From contig JBBQUP010000003.1 of NCBI GenBank assembly GCA_038212305.1, positions 1-64,000 of the forward strand: DNA of 64,000 nucleotides, in the 5' to 3' direction. Made by a program: the position numbers and the translations under genes. The stretch comes from JBBQUP01 sp038212305. GTDB lineage: Bacteria; Bacteroidota; Bacteroidia; Bacteroidales; Marinilabiliaceae. Below the pieces are notes generated by a model that was not told where the DNA came from, made no database searches, and worked only from the letters and a program-made list of their open reading frames with translations. Positions 27,894-37,192 of this stretch are shown in pieces. Each line of letters starts with the position of its first letter. Position 1 is the stretch's first letter.

Positions 27894-28769
27894 CTATTTT
27901 ATCTTCTTTTTTAATGCATTGATGTGTTTTTCGGCATGATACGATGAGCGAACCAGAGGGCCACTCTCAACATAAGCGAATCCTTTTTCGAGTCCAACAG
28001 TTTTATATTTTGCAAATACATCGGGATGCACATATTCAAATACTTCGATGTTTTGCGCCGATGGACGAAGGTATTGGCCAATGGTTACTACACTCACACC
28101 AGCTTCAAGCATATCGTCCATGGTTTGAAAAACCTCTTCATCGGTTTCGCCTAAACCTAGCATTATGCCCGATTTGGCAACCACGTTTTGTTGCGATATG
28201 TATTTTAAAACGCGCAAACTTAAATCGTATTTGGCTTTGGTTCTAATAACAGGCGTGAGTCGTCTGACTGTCTCTAAATTATGCGAAATCACCTCAGGTT
28301 TGGCATCAATAACTTGCTGAATGAGGTGGTGTAATCCGCTGAAATCGGGGATAAGAACCTCCATGGATGTGGTTGGATTCAATCGTTTAACTTCCATAAT
28401 AGTCTGCGCCCAAATAGATGCACCACCATCTTCTAAATCGTCACGATCGACCGAGGTAATAACAGCATGTTTTAGCTTCATAAGTTGTATGGAGCGAGCT
28501 ACTTTAATGGGTTCGTTAATATCAACAGCTAATGGTTTGCCGGTTGGAACGTTGCAGAATTTGCAAGCACGAGTACAAATATTTCCTAAAATCATAAAGG
28601 TAGCTGTTCCATTACTCCAACATTCGGCAGCATTGGGGCATTTGCCACTGGTACAAATGGTGTGCAGCTGGTTGTCGCGAATGGTTTTATTCATCCAGCT
28701 ATAGTCGGCAGTATTTGGAAGTTGTATTTTAAGCCAATCGGGCTTAGATATTTTGCGTTTTTCAATCAT
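27894..28769 (-). CDS. lipA: Lipoyl synthase
   Basis: LipA is a radical-SAM enzyme that adds two sulfurs to protein-bound octanoate. From the ATG at 28769 (MIEKRKISKPDWLK), the auxiliary-cluster cysteines are C39, C44 and C50 and the radical-SAM cysteines are C65, C69 and C72 (CTRACKFC). The C-terminal RSSYHA motif that ligates the auxiliary cluster is present. An ATG four codons upstream (28781) is a possible alternative start. Partner of lipB just downstream. Confidence 0.97.
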   Translation of the reverse strand: MIEKRKISKPDWLKIQLPNTADYSWMNKTIRDNQLHTICTSGKCPNAAECWSNGTATFMILGNICTRACKFCNVPTGKPLAVDINEPIKVARSIQLMKLKHAVITSVDRDDLEDGGASIWAQTIMEVKRLNPTTSMEVLIPDFSGLHHLIQQVIDAKPEVISHNLETVRRLTPVIRTKAKYDLSLRVLKYISQQNVVAKSGIMLGLGETDEEVFQTMDDMLEAGVSVVTIGQYLRPSAQNIEVFEYVHPDVFAKYKTVGLEKGFAYVESGPLVRSSYHAEKHINALKKKIK

Positions 28770-28956
28770 TATTACATTCAATGTATTATTTACCTTTTGG
28801 CACTTTCAGAAGCAATCATCGGATTACTGTTTTGAATTAACAATATTAATTAATTCAATAGGTATATACAATGAGGTTTCCCCATTAACTTTCATGCCCT
28901 CGTTAAACAGTCTTATGTTGTTATGGTTCATCTCACGAAAGATTAAATCGATATTT

Positions 28957-29098
28957 AGTCTTTGCAAGAAAACTCCAAATACTGCGTTATTTTCATTTTG
29001 AAATCAGTCATTCACAAAAGTGAACTCCTTGATTTTCAAAATTTCAGAACCCTTGTCTTTGAAGCCTTCTTGACAAAGACAGCGAAAAAGTGAAGTTT
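28957..29098 (+). repeat. Dispersed intergenic repeat family A, copy 2
   Basis: This copy aligns end to end with 17795-17936, with most differences single bases. Shared cores include CTCCAAATACTGCGTTATT and AACTCCTTGATTTTCAAA. The right end retains TTCTTGACAAAGACAG; the left end is slightly degenerate (AGTCTTTGCAAGAA). Confidence 0.85.
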
Positions 29099-29278
29099 CC
29101 TTGCTGACACTATTTAAAAAGTAGAAATAGTTGCAATAGATAATTTAGCGCGATAATAGGATAAAATGATTAAAAGATTTCTTGGAGATTAACATCTGTA
29201 TGAAGTTAATTTTAATCCAATCACATCGAAAAAAGAGTACAATTCTAAAAATATCGCAATTTCTTTCGATTCTAATTA

Positions 29279-29589
29279 GGGTCTGCAGAAAAACTTAAGC
29301 AGCTTTATTATCTAATTTTCCCGTAGGGGATTAATATCAATAGAGAATCATGTACGATAGATTATTTTGCCCGTAGAGCATTAACATTCACGCATTTAGG
29401 TTAATCCCCTCTGGGGAACAAATTTTCTCAGCATTAATTCTCTATTGATATTTATCCCCTGACGGGGAATTTAAAATTTAACACGTCAAAGGGTTATGTA
29501 ATATTTTCTCTTTTCCCCTGAATTTGGCATCTATAAAAATCAAGTTAATTAATTATAATAGAATGAAATAATACTTTTTCAGCAGACCC
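29279..29589. mobile_element. MITE-like element, 311 bp, with TIRs and TAATTA target duplication
   Basis: The ends are GGGTCTGCAGAAAAA (29279-29293) and, inverted, GGGTCTGCTGAAAAA (29575-29589), matching at 14 of 15 bases. Both sides are flanked by TAATTA (29273-29278 and 29590-29595), consistent with a target-site duplication, although TAATTA is itself palindromic. Inside are inverted arms (29317-29348 and 29437-29469) and related CCCGTAGGGGATTAA-like units. No transposase is encoded, so it would move in trans. The parent IS family was not identified. Confidence 0.75.
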
Positions 29590-29660
29590 TAATTAACAAC
29601 TATATTCCAATTTGTTAAAAACCATTTGGTCATTTGTCTGTTTTTCCTCCATCAATTGGT

Positions 29661-29668
29661 TACTTTTG
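29661..29668 (+). promoter_or_regulatory. Putative -7 element for dnaE
   Basis: TACTTTTG matches TAnnTTTG, 91 bases before the dnaE ATG. A TTTG at 29633-29636 is a possible -33 element, with a 24-base gap that is slightly long. Confidence 0.4.
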
Positions 29669-29759
29669 TATACAGTTGAATAATGATGATCAGGCGCATT
29701 AGATTTTCCGTACTACGCTGATTATCAACATTTATAAAAATGACAAATACTACAATAAC

Positions 29760-32700
29760 ATGGAATTAATTCCCTTCACACACCTGCACGTTCACTCTCA
29801 ATACTCCATTTTAGATGGTGCGGCAAGCATAAAAAATTTAGTTCAAAAAGCTAAAAAAGATGGCATGGCAGCCTTAGCTCTTACCGATCATGGAAATATG
29901 TACGGCATTAAAGAGTTTTGGGATATGTGTAAAAAAGAGGGAGTTAAACCTATTTTAGGTTGCGAAACTTATGTGGCATCCCGATCGCGTAAAGATAAGG
30001 ACGATAAAGATTTGGATCGATCGGGCGATCACCTGATTCTTCTGGCTAAAAATCATCAAGGTTATAAGAATTTGCTCAAACTGGTTTCACTCGCTAATAC
30101 CGAGGGAATGTACTATAAACCGCGTATCGACAAAGAAGTATTGGAGCTTTACAGCGAAGGACTAATAATAACCTCGGCATGTTTAGGAGGCGAAGTGCCT
30201 CAAAAAATTATGTCGAACGACTTGGATGGTGCGCGTGAAACCATCAATTGGTTCAAACGGGTATTTAGAGAAGATTATTACCTCGAACTACAGATGCATC
30301 CCAACGATGATCCTCGTTTAAAGGATGAGATTTTCGGGAATCAGGTGAAAGTGAATAAAATTATTTGCGAATTAGCTAAAGAGCTCGATGTAAAGGTAAT
30401 TGCCAGCAACGATGTTCACTTTATTAATGCCGAAGATGCCGATGCTCACGATTTGCTGATATGTTTAAATACGGGTAAAGATTTGGATGATCCTGCTCGT
30501 ATGCACTACACCAAACAGGAGTGGTTTAAAACCACTTCCGAAATGAATCAACTCTTCAATAATTATCCCGAAGCGCTTAAAAATACCGTTGAAGTTTCGG
30601 ATAAGGTTGAAATGTATGATCTGAATTCCAAGCCCATTATGCCCGACTTTCCCTTGCCAGATGGGTTCGATAGTGAAGGCGATTACCTAACACACCTTAC
30701 GTACGAAGGTGCCTACAAACGTTATGGCAATCCGCTGCCCGATAATGTTAAGGAACGCATTGATTTCGAGTTGTCGGTAATTATGGGAATGGGATTTCCG
30801 GGTTACTTTTTAATAACTCAAGATTTTATAAACGAAGCTCGAAAAATGGGCGTTCTGGTTGGTCCGGGACGAGGTTCGGCAGCAGGTGCCGTGGTGGCCT
30901 TTTGCACCGGAATAACCAATGTTGATCCCATCAAGCACGATTTGCTGTTTGAGCGATTCCTTAATCCCGATCGTATCTCCATGCCCGACGTCGATATTGA
31001 CTTTGATGACGATGGACGCCAGCTTGTATTGGATTACGTGACTAATAAATATGGTGTTGACAAGGTTGCTCACATATGCACCTTTGGAACCATGGCAGCT
31101 AAAATGGCCATTCGCGATGTGGCTCGCGTACTAAAACTACCACTATCCGAAGCCGACAGACTCTCGAAATTAGTTCCCGACACGCCAAAAATTACACTGA
31201 AGAAGGCCTTCGAAGAAGTTCCTGAGCTCGAACATCAGCGAAATTTTGGCGATCCTTTAGTTGCCAAAACCATCAAATTCGCTGAAACACTCGAAGGTTC
31301 AATCCGTCAAACTGGCGTGCATGCCTGCGGAGTATTAATTAGTAAAGATCCGCTCGATCAGCACATTCCAGTGATGCCAACTAAAGACGAAAATCTATTG
31401 ACAACGCAATACGATGGACGCTTTGTAGAGGCAATCGGTCTTTTAAAAATGGATTTTCTAGGATTAAAAACGTTATCGATCATTAAAGAAACATTAGAAA
31501 ACATCAAGCTTTCAAAACAACTTGAAATAGATATCGATAACATTCCCGAAAACGATCCACTCACATTCGAACTCTTTAGCCGAGGCGAAACAACTGCCAT
31601 TTTCCAGTTCGAATCGCCAGGAATGAAAAAGCACCTGAAAGCGCTAAAGCCCAATCGATTCGAAGACTTGGTGGCCATGAATGCCCTCTACCGTCCGGGT
31701 CCGATGGAATACATCCCTTCTTTCATTGCACGAAAACATGGACAAGAAGAGATTGCCTACGATCACCCGATCATGGAGCCATACTTGAAAGACACATACG
31801 GAATTACCGTTTATCAAGAGCAGGTGATGCTTCAATCTCGTGCTTTAGGAGGTTTTACTCGAGGTGATTCCGATTCGCTCCGAAAAGCAATGGGGAAAAA
31901 GCAGATCGACATGATGAATAAACTCAAGGAGAAGTTTACTCAAGGATGCCTCAACAATCCTGAATTCATGGAAGGCATTAAAGATTCGAAAAAGAAACCG
32001 CAAGAAATAATTGATAAAATTTGGACTGACTGGGAAGCATTTGCTCAATATGCATTTAACAAATCGCACTCGGTTTGCTATGCACAAATAGCTTATCAAA
32101 CTGGCTACTTAAAAGCCCATCATCCGGCCGAATTTATGTCGGGCGTGCTTAGCTGTAACCTAAGTGATATTGTTAAAATTACCAACTTTATGGAAGAGTG
32201 CCGAAATGTAAACATTGAAGTACTTGGCCCTGATGTAAACGAAAGTTTTCGAAAATTTACCGTAAATAAAAAAGGAGCTATCCGTTTTGGAATGGCCGGA
32301 ATAAAAGGTGTTGGCGAAGGAGCCGTAGATGAGCTTATTACTGAACGCAAAAAAAATGGTGCCTTTAAAGATATTTTCGACTTTGTAGAACGCTTAAACT
32401 TAACTGTTGTCAACAAAAAAAACATGGAAGCCTTAGCAGCCTCCGGAGCCTTCGATAATTTAGGAAGCATTAACCGTGCTCAATATTTTGCGAGTGCTGG
32501 AAGCAATGATGATATAACATTTATCGAACATTTATTACGTTACGGCAACCGCTTTCAAGTAGATAAAAGTCAAAATCAAAACTCACTATTTGGAGCCTTG
32601 GGATCGAGCGCTATCGAAATAAAAAAACCAGATATACCAAAAGTTGAAGAGTTTTCGAACCTCGAAAAACTCAATCGCGAAAAAGAACTAATTGGAATTT

Positions 32701-33317
32701 ACTTATCGGCTCACCCATTAGATGATTATCGCTTAGAGCTTTCATTTCTATGCAACGGAACGATGATGGAATTGAATGACATTCCTGAATTAAAAAAACG
32801 CGATTTAACTGTTGGAGGAATCATAACCGCTGTTCGAAAAGGAGTTTCAAAAACAGGCAATAACTATGGCATTTTTACAGTTGAAGACTACTCTGGCACG
32901 TTCGAATTCGCACTTTTTGGAGCAGATTTTCCTAAATTCGAACATCATTTAATACTTCAAAAAACCGTAGCCATAAAAGGCCAAATATCACCAAAACGGT
33001 TTAAACCTGAAGAAAAAGAATTTAAAATAAACCAAATCATGAGCTTGGGCGAACTTCGGTCGACAAAAATTGAGAGCATTCACCTTTCAATTCCACTCCC
33101 CGCCTTAAATCAGGCTTTTATCACCGAACTGCTTGATTTAACTAGTGATACATCAGGTGAAAATGCAGGAGAATCGCTTATACGATTTACGGTTTATGAT
33201 CCAGATAACAACCATCAGGTGAAACTATTTTCAAGGAATCGAAAAATCAATCTAACCAACGAAGTTGTTAAGTATTTCCAAGAAATACCAGATGTAATAT
33301 TTAGCGTAAACAATTAA
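29760..33317 (+). CDS. dnaE: DNA polymerase III alpha subunit
   Basis: DnaE is the replicative polymerase. The N-terminal PHP domain starts THLHVHSQYSILDGA (7-21) with LTDHGNMYG. The polymerase active site MPDVDIDFDDDGR lies at about 408-420. GVHACGVLIS and the helix-hairpin-helix/OB region (near 970-1060, TVGGIITAVRKGVSKTGNNY) follow. Length (1,185 aa) fits the Bacteroidota form. It is the first of a long plus-strand run. The 5' leader follows the MITE-like element. Confidence 0.98.
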   Translation: MELIPFTHLHVHSQYSILDGAASIKNLVQKAKKDGMAALALTDHGNMYGIKEFWDMCKKEGVKPILGCETYVASRSRKDKDDKDLDRSGDHLILLAKNHQGYKNLLKLVSLANTEGMYYKPRIDKEVLELYSEGLIITSACLGGEVPQKIMSNDLDGARETINWFKRVFREDYYLELQMHPNDDPRLKDEIFGNQVKVNKIICELAKELDVKVIASNDVHFINAEDADAHDLLICLNTGKDLDDPARMHYTKQEWFKTTSEMNQLFNNYPEALKNTVEVSDKVEMYDLNSKPIMPDFPLPDGFDSEGDYLTHLTYEGAYKRYGNPLPDNVKERIDFELSVIMGMGFPGYFLITQDFINEARKMGVLVGPGRGSAAGAVVAFCTGITNVDPIKHDLLFERFLNPDRISMPDVDIDFDDDGRQLVLDYVTNKYGVDKVAHICTFGTMAAKMAIRDVARVLKLPLSEADRLSKLVPDTPKITLKKAFEEVPELEHQRNFGDPLVAKTIKFAETLEGSIRQTGVHACGVLISKDPLDQHIPVMPTKDENLLTTQYDGRFVEAIGLLKMDFLGLKTLSIIKETLENIKLSKQLEIDIDNIPENDPLTFELFSRGETTAIFQFESPGMKKHLKALKPNRFEDLVAMNALYRPGPMEYIPSFIARKHGQEEIAYDHPIMEPYLKDTYGITVYQEQVMLQSRALGGFTRGDSDSLRKAMGKKQIDMMNKLKEKFTQGCLNNPEFMEGIKDSKKKPQEIIDKIWTDWEAFAQYAFNKSHSVCYAQIAYQTGYLKAHHPAEFMSGVLSCNLSDIVKITNFMEECRNVNIEVLGPDVNESFRKFTVNKKGAIRFGMAGIKGVGEGAVDELITERKKNGAFKDIFDFVERLNLTVVNKKNMEALAASGAFDNLGSINRAQYFASAGSNDDITFIEHLLRYGNRFQVDKSQNQNSLFGALGSSAIEIKKPDIPKVEEFSNLEKLNREKELIGIYLSAHPLDDYRLELSFLCNGTMMELNDIPELKKRDLTVGGIITAVRKGVSKTGNNYGIFTVEDYSGTFEFALFGADFPKFEHHLILQKTVAIKGQISPKRFKPEEKEFKINQIMSLGELRSTKIESIHLSIPLPALNQAFITELLDLTSDTSGENAGESLIRFTVYDPDNNHQVKLFSRNRKINLTNEVVKYFQEIPDVIFSVNN

Positions 33318-33370
33318 TGCATTTACTTGTTAATCATCAGTGAACTAATATATAACTAAGTGTCTGCACG

Positions 33371-33476
33371 AAAACTGCATTTTTCACAGTCTTTAATAAG
33401 AAAGCTACAAAGACAAGGCTTTCGAAACTCTGAAAATCAAGGAGTTCATTTTTGTGAACGACTGTTTTCAAAATGG
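33371..33476 (-). repeat. Dispersed intergenic repeat family A, copy 3 (reverse, truncated)
   Basis: The reverse complement matches the right two-thirds of copies 1 and 2, including CAAAGACAAGG, GAAAATCAAGGAGTTCA and TTTTGTGAACGACTG. It ends at TTTCAAAATG, where family B sequence begins, so one element may have inserted into or replaced the other. Confidence 0.75.
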
Positions 33477-33477
33477 A

Positions 33478-33590
33478 AATAGAATGTTCGTAATCAGTAA
33501 ATATCTTTGATATCTTGATCTATGCTTTTAACATTCTAATATCTATTGTTATTCTTCCTATCTCTGTATTCATTAAAATTAAATTTAAAC
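33478..33590 (+). repeat. Dispersed intergenic repeat family B, copy 1
   Basis: It shares AATAGAATGTTC, TAATATCTATT, ATCTCTGTATTCATT and AAATTAAAT-TAAAC, in the same order and orientation, with 44581-44680. Between these blocks the two copies differ by small gaps. It is AT-rich and non-coding. Confidence 0.65.
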
Positions 33591-33632
33591 ATTGGGACTA
33601 AGGATTTGATAAAAATGCGACTAAATCTTAAC

Positions 33633-33663
33633 TTTGATATTGCACAAGTTTTTAATAACTTTG
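33633..33663 (+). promoter_or_regulatory. Putative promoter of trxA
   Basis: A -33-like TTTG (33633-33636) and a -7 TAACTTTG (33656-33663) are separated by 19 bases, the best-formed Bacteroidota promoter in the window. The trxA ATG follows after 45 bases. Confidence 0.6.
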
Positions 33664-33708
33664 CTTAATTATATTGATTTATTATAACATTAATTTATAC
33701 GATACGCT

Positions 33709-34026
33709 ATGACAATAGAATTTACGGATGCTAATTTTGAAGAGTTGGTGCTAAAGTCAGACAAACCTGTTTTGGTAGATTTTTGGGCAGAATGGTGTGG
33801 CCCCTGTCGCATAGTTGGTCCAATTGTTTCCGAATTGTCCGATGATTATAAAGGCAAAGCAGTAATTGGCAAAATGGATGTAGACAGTAATCCACAAACA
33901 GCAATGAAATTTGGTATTCGAAATATTCCAACTATTTTGTTTTTCAAAAATGGTGATATTGCCGATAAACAAGTTGGAGCTGTACCTAAAACCATATTAG
34001 CATCAAAATTGGATGCCATAATTTAA
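33709..34026 (+). CDS. trxA: Thioredoxin
   Basis: This 105-residue protein is a classical cytoplasmic thioredoxin. The redox motif WCGPC has its cysteines at 30 and 33, and the cis-proline segment RNIPTILFFKNG lies at about 73-84. There is no signal peptide. It stands alone between a good promoter and a strong terminator, so it is probably monocistronic. Confidence 0.97.
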   Translation: MTIEFTDANFEELVLKSDKPVLVDFWAEWCGPCRIVGPIVSELSDDYKGKAVIGKMDVDSNPQTAMKFGIRNIPTILFFKNGDIADKQVGAVPKTILASKLDAII

Positions 34027-34045
34027 GCTTTTACCTATTAAATAA

Positions 34046-34070
34046 GGCCGACATGCAGTCGGCTTTTTTA
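34046..34070 (+). terminator. Intrinsic terminator of trxA
   Basis: GCCGAC (34047-34052) pairs with GTCGGC (34058-34063) around ATGCA, followed by six T. It begins 20 bases after the trxA stop. Confidence 0.9.
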
Positions 34071-34130
34071 TTATAAAAGAATTCCTCAAGCAAAAGTTTT
34101 TCATTAACTTAATTTGCTTAACTAGCATTT

Positions 34131-34634
34131 ATGGAATCATTGCCCAATCAAGAACAAATTAATCAGTGGCACGAAAAAATCAATGACGTACTATCGAAAT
34201 CGTCCAGAGTCGATGTTCGGTTATTGGGTATTGATCTGCTTCCTCGAATTATGGCTGTTTTAGAAGATAAAGCTAAAAATTGCTCTCAATGCAATACAAA
34301 CTTCAACCATTTAGTAAATTTAATTCCCGAATTGCCCGATATAATTCTACCTCAAAACAAAACTCAACTGAATCATTTTATTGAAACTATTCAAACAATT
34401 AATACTCATCTAAAACAATCACATCAAATAACTCCCAAAGGCCAATTATTTTCAATAATATCAGCCATTGGAATGGGTGTTGGCGTTATTCTGGGAGCAA
34501 TCACATCATATCTCCTATTTCCTGAAAAAATGCTATTCTTTATCATTATGGGATGGACACTTGGTTTACTATTAGGATACATTACTGGTAAATTTATTGA
34601 AAATCACAAAATGAAAAACAAACAACTTTATTAG
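34131..34634 (+). CDS. Membrane protein of unknown function
   Basis: I do not recognise this 167-residue protein. Residues 1-100 are soluble and helical, with a CSQC pair near 52-55. Two C-terminal hydrophobic helices (about 105-128 and 133-155) are glycine-rich (GMGVGVILGAI and GWTLGLLLGYITG), resembling glycine-zipper segments, and the end is basic (ENHKMKNKQLY). It lies 57 bp before the prolyl oligopeptidase gene on the same strand and may be co-transcribed. Confidence 0.75.
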   Translation: MESLPNQEQINQWHEKINDVLSKSSRVDVRLLGIDLLPRIMAVLEDKAKNCSQCNTNFNHLVNLIPELPDIILPQNKTQLNHFIETIQTINTHLKQSHQITPKGQLFSIISAIGMGVGVILGAITSYLLFPEKMLFFIIMGWTLGLLLGYITGKFIENHKMKNKQLY

Positions 34635-34691
34635 AAACGATTAAGCAAAACACCTTTCAAACCTAGGATTCTAATCAAAAATAATCGTCTT

Positions 34692-36815
34692 ATGAAAAAT
34701 CAATTCTTAGCTTTTGTTTGTATAATTCTTATTAGCATGGCTTGCCAATCAAATAAAAAATCTAAAATAACCTATCCCAATACGCCAAAAGCCAATACTA
34801 TCGACACCTATTTTGGTCAAAACGTACCCGATCCATACCGATGGCTCGAAGATGATCAATCAGCTCAGACAAAAGAATGGGTCATTTCGGAAAACAAAGT
34901 AACCAACCAATATCTCAATCAAATACCTTTTCGAGAACATATCAATGATCGTTTGACTAAACTTTGGAACTTCACTCGAATGGGCACTCCATTTAAAGAA
35001 GGAGGAAACTATTTTTATTCAAAAAACGATGGACTACAAAATCAAAATGTTATTTACATACAGCATACACTTGCCGACACAGCTAAAGTCATTTTAGATC
35101 CAAATTCCCTGTCTGGTAAAGGTACAGTTGCGCTTTCAACCATTTCAGTTTCGCCATCGGGGAAGTATTTAGGATACGGAATTGCTTCGGCTGGTAGCGA
35201 TTGGAATGATTTTTTTGTAAAAGATATTAGAACAGGCGTACTATTAACGGATCATATACAATGGATTAAGTTTTCAAACATGGCTTGGTTTGGCGATGGC
35301 TTTTTTTATAGCCGATTTCCAAAACCTAATACGGGCGATCAATTGAAAGGTGAAAATATAAACAACAAAGTGTATTATCACCGAATTGGTACCAACCAAG
35401 AATCAGATCAACTTGTTTACGAAGATAATCAAAACCCGAATCTAAATTACTCGCCCACAGTATCATCCAATGAGAAATGGTTAATAATAACAGTTACTGA
35501 ATCAACATCAGGAAATGCGATCTACATTAAAAACCTCGAAAAAACCAATAATCCAGTTGTAAAACTTATTAATTCCTTCGATTCTGATTTTGAATTTGTC
35601 GATTGCTTCAACTCAAAATTATTATTTCACACTAATTTCCAAGCACCAAATTATAAACTTATTGCTTTTAACACACAGAGTCTTAGCGAAAACTTGGGGG
35701 CAGATTTGATTCCTCAAAATGAATCCGATGTTTTGCTTTCAGTCACCATTGCTGGAGAAAAATTGTTTGGGAACTATCAAAAAGATGCTCATTCAATTAT
35801 TAAAGGTTTTGATTCTACAGGTCACTACTTGTATAATATAAATCTGCCAACACTTGGAACTGTTTCAGAATTTAATGGTAAAATAAACGAGAATGAAGTA
35901 TTTTACAATTTCTCATCATACACCTATCCTTCAGTTATTTATAAGTACAATACAGATACCAACCAAAGCGACATTTTCTATCAAACAAATATTGATTTTG
36001 ATGTTAATTCATATGAAACCAATCAGGTTTTCTTCACAAGTAAAGATGGAACTAAAGTACCTATGTTTTTAGTTCATAAAAAAGGCTTGAACCTAGATAG
36101 TAGTAATCCCGTTTGGTTATATGGATATGGTGGATTTAACATCAGTTTAAAACCTGCATTTGATATCCGCCGATTAATATGGTTGGAAAACGGAGGAATA
36201 TACGCAGTGGTCAACCTTCGTGGAGGTGGCGAATATGGTGAGAATTGGCATTTAAGCGGTACAAAAATGCTGAAGCAAAACGTCTTCGATGATTTTATTT
36301 CAGCTGCTAATTATTTAGTTAGCAATAAATATACTCAAAAAGGTAAAATTGTTGCTCAAGGAGGTAGTAACGGAGGATTATTAATTGGAGCAGTTGTCAA
36401 TCAAGCTCCCGATCTCTTTGGTGCAGCATTCCCACAGGTAGGTGTCATGGATATGTTGCGGTATCATAAATTTACAATTGGTCGTTTTTGGGCAACCGAC
36501 TATGGTACAAGTGAGGAATCGGAAGATATGTTTAAATATTTATTCAAGTATTCTCCTATTCACAACATCAATGAATCAATAAATTATCCACCAATTTTAG
36601 TAACAACAGCCGATCACGACGATCGGGTTGTTCCAGCACATTCATTTAAATACATTGCTACGCTTCAGGAAAAAAACCAAGGGAATAATCCAACATTAAT
36701 TCGTATCGAAACCGATGCAGGACATGGGGCAGGAAAACCAACATCGAAAACCATTGATGAATGGACTGATATTTATTCCTTTGCATTTTATAATTTAAAT
36801 ATTCAACCGAAATAA
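34692..36815 (+). CDS. Prolyl oligopeptidase family serine peptidase (lipoprotein)
   Basis: This 707-residue enzyme (S9A type) cleaves short peptides after proline. The signal sequence ends ILISMAC, a plausible lipobox, so it is probably anchored in the periplasm or at the surface. A seven-bladed propeller (about 90-430) precedes the hydrolase domain. The triad is readable: S559 in GGSNGG, D644 (or D643) in DHDDRV and H678 in AGHGAGK. YPNTPKANTIDTYFGQNVPD near the start and PYRWLEDD are typical of the family. It is the last gene before a 377-bp gap. Confidence 0.95.
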   Translation: MKNQFLAFVCIILISMACQSNKKSKITYPNTPKANTIDTYFGQNVPDPYRWLEDDQSAQTKEWVISENKVTNQYLNQIPFREHINDRLTKLWNFTRMGTPFKEGGNYFYSKNDGLQNQNVIYIQHTLADTAKVILDPNSLSGKGTVALSTISVSPSGKYLGYGIASAGSDWNDFFVKDIRTGVLLTDHIQWIKFSNMAWFGDGFFYSRFPKPNTGDQLKGENINNKVYYHRIGTNQESDQLVYEDNQNPNLNYSPTVSSNEKWLIITVTESTSGNAIYIKNLEKTNNPVVKLINSFDSDFEFVDCFNSKLLFHTNFQAPNYKLIAFNTQSLSENLGADLIPQNESDVLLSVTIAGEKLFGNYQKDAHSIIKGFDSTGHYLYNINLPTLGTVSEFNGKINENEVFYNFSSYTYPSVIYKYNTDTNQSDIFYQTNIDFDVNSYETNQVFFTSKDGTKVPMFLVHKKGLNLDSSNPVWLYGYGGFNISLKPAFDIRRLIWLENGGIYAVVNLRGGGEYGENWHLSGTKMLKQNVFDDFISAANYLVSNKYTQKGKIVAQGGSNGGLLIGAVVNQAPDLFGAAFPQVGVMDMLRYHKFTIGRFWATDYGTSEESEDMFKYLFKYSPIHNINESINYPPILVTTADHDDRVVPAHSFKYIATLQEKNQGNNPTLIRIETDAGHGAGKPTSKTIDEWTDIYSFAFYNLNIQPK

Positions 36816-37192
36816 TATTAATTCATTTATGTTAAAAACAACATAAATTGATAATATTGGACATTATTTTATTGCCAAACCTTCACACTCTGTTAATTAG
36901 CATATAAAAAAGCAGTTTATGAATAATATTTTATTTAACTTTAAGTCAACCAAAGCATCTCTAAATTTTCAAATCATTTGATTCAATCATTAGAAGATTC
37001 TTATAAATAGTACTTTTTAGTTGATTTTTCATCTGAAAAAATGAAAATTTAATTAAACTGCTAAGACTATTACTTTTAATGTAGATTGCCTATATTTGCA
37101 TTTATAGAGATACTTTTGTATCTTAAAAAGATTATTAAATTTGTATAGTATTAACTGAAACTAGTTTAAAAACAAATAATTGGGTAAACATT
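36816..37192. other. AT-rich upstream region of the TPR lipoprotein gene with stacked -7 boxes
   Basis: No gene is seen. Three TAnnTTTG matches are stacked: TATATTTG (37091-37098), TACTTTTG (37111-37118) and TAAATTTG (37136-37143). The TTTG of the second lies 17 bases before the third and could serve as its -33 box. Confidence 0.55.
37115..37143 (+). promoter_or_regulatory. Putative promoter of the TPR lipoprotein gene
   Basis: TTTG (37115-37118) and TAAATTTG (37136-37143) are spaced by 17 bases. The ATG at 37193 is 49 bases further on. Two further -7-like boxes lie just upstream. Confidence 0.45.

Larger units (their letters stand above)
28770..29759. other. 990-bp gene-free region before dnaE
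   Basis: It contains dispersed repeat family A copy 2 (28957-29098), the MITE-like element at 29279-29589 and the putative dnaE promoter. No reading frame in it looks like a gene. Confidence 0.75.
33318..33708. other. Intergenic region with repeats of families A and B and the trxA promoter
   Basis: These 391 bases hold family A copy 3 (33371-33476, reversed and truncated), then family B copy 1 (33478-33590), then the trxA promoter region. No gene is seen. Confidence 0.7.

Noticed and set aside
29317..29470. Repeated CCCGT-AGGGGATTAA units looked at first like a CRISPR array
   Set aside because: The units are short, partly inverted, unevenly spaced and lie inside a TIR-bounded element; no cas genes are near.
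31358..32470. Several minus-strand frames opposite dnaE
   Set aside because: They are shadows of dnaE; no promoter or recognisable domain was seen.
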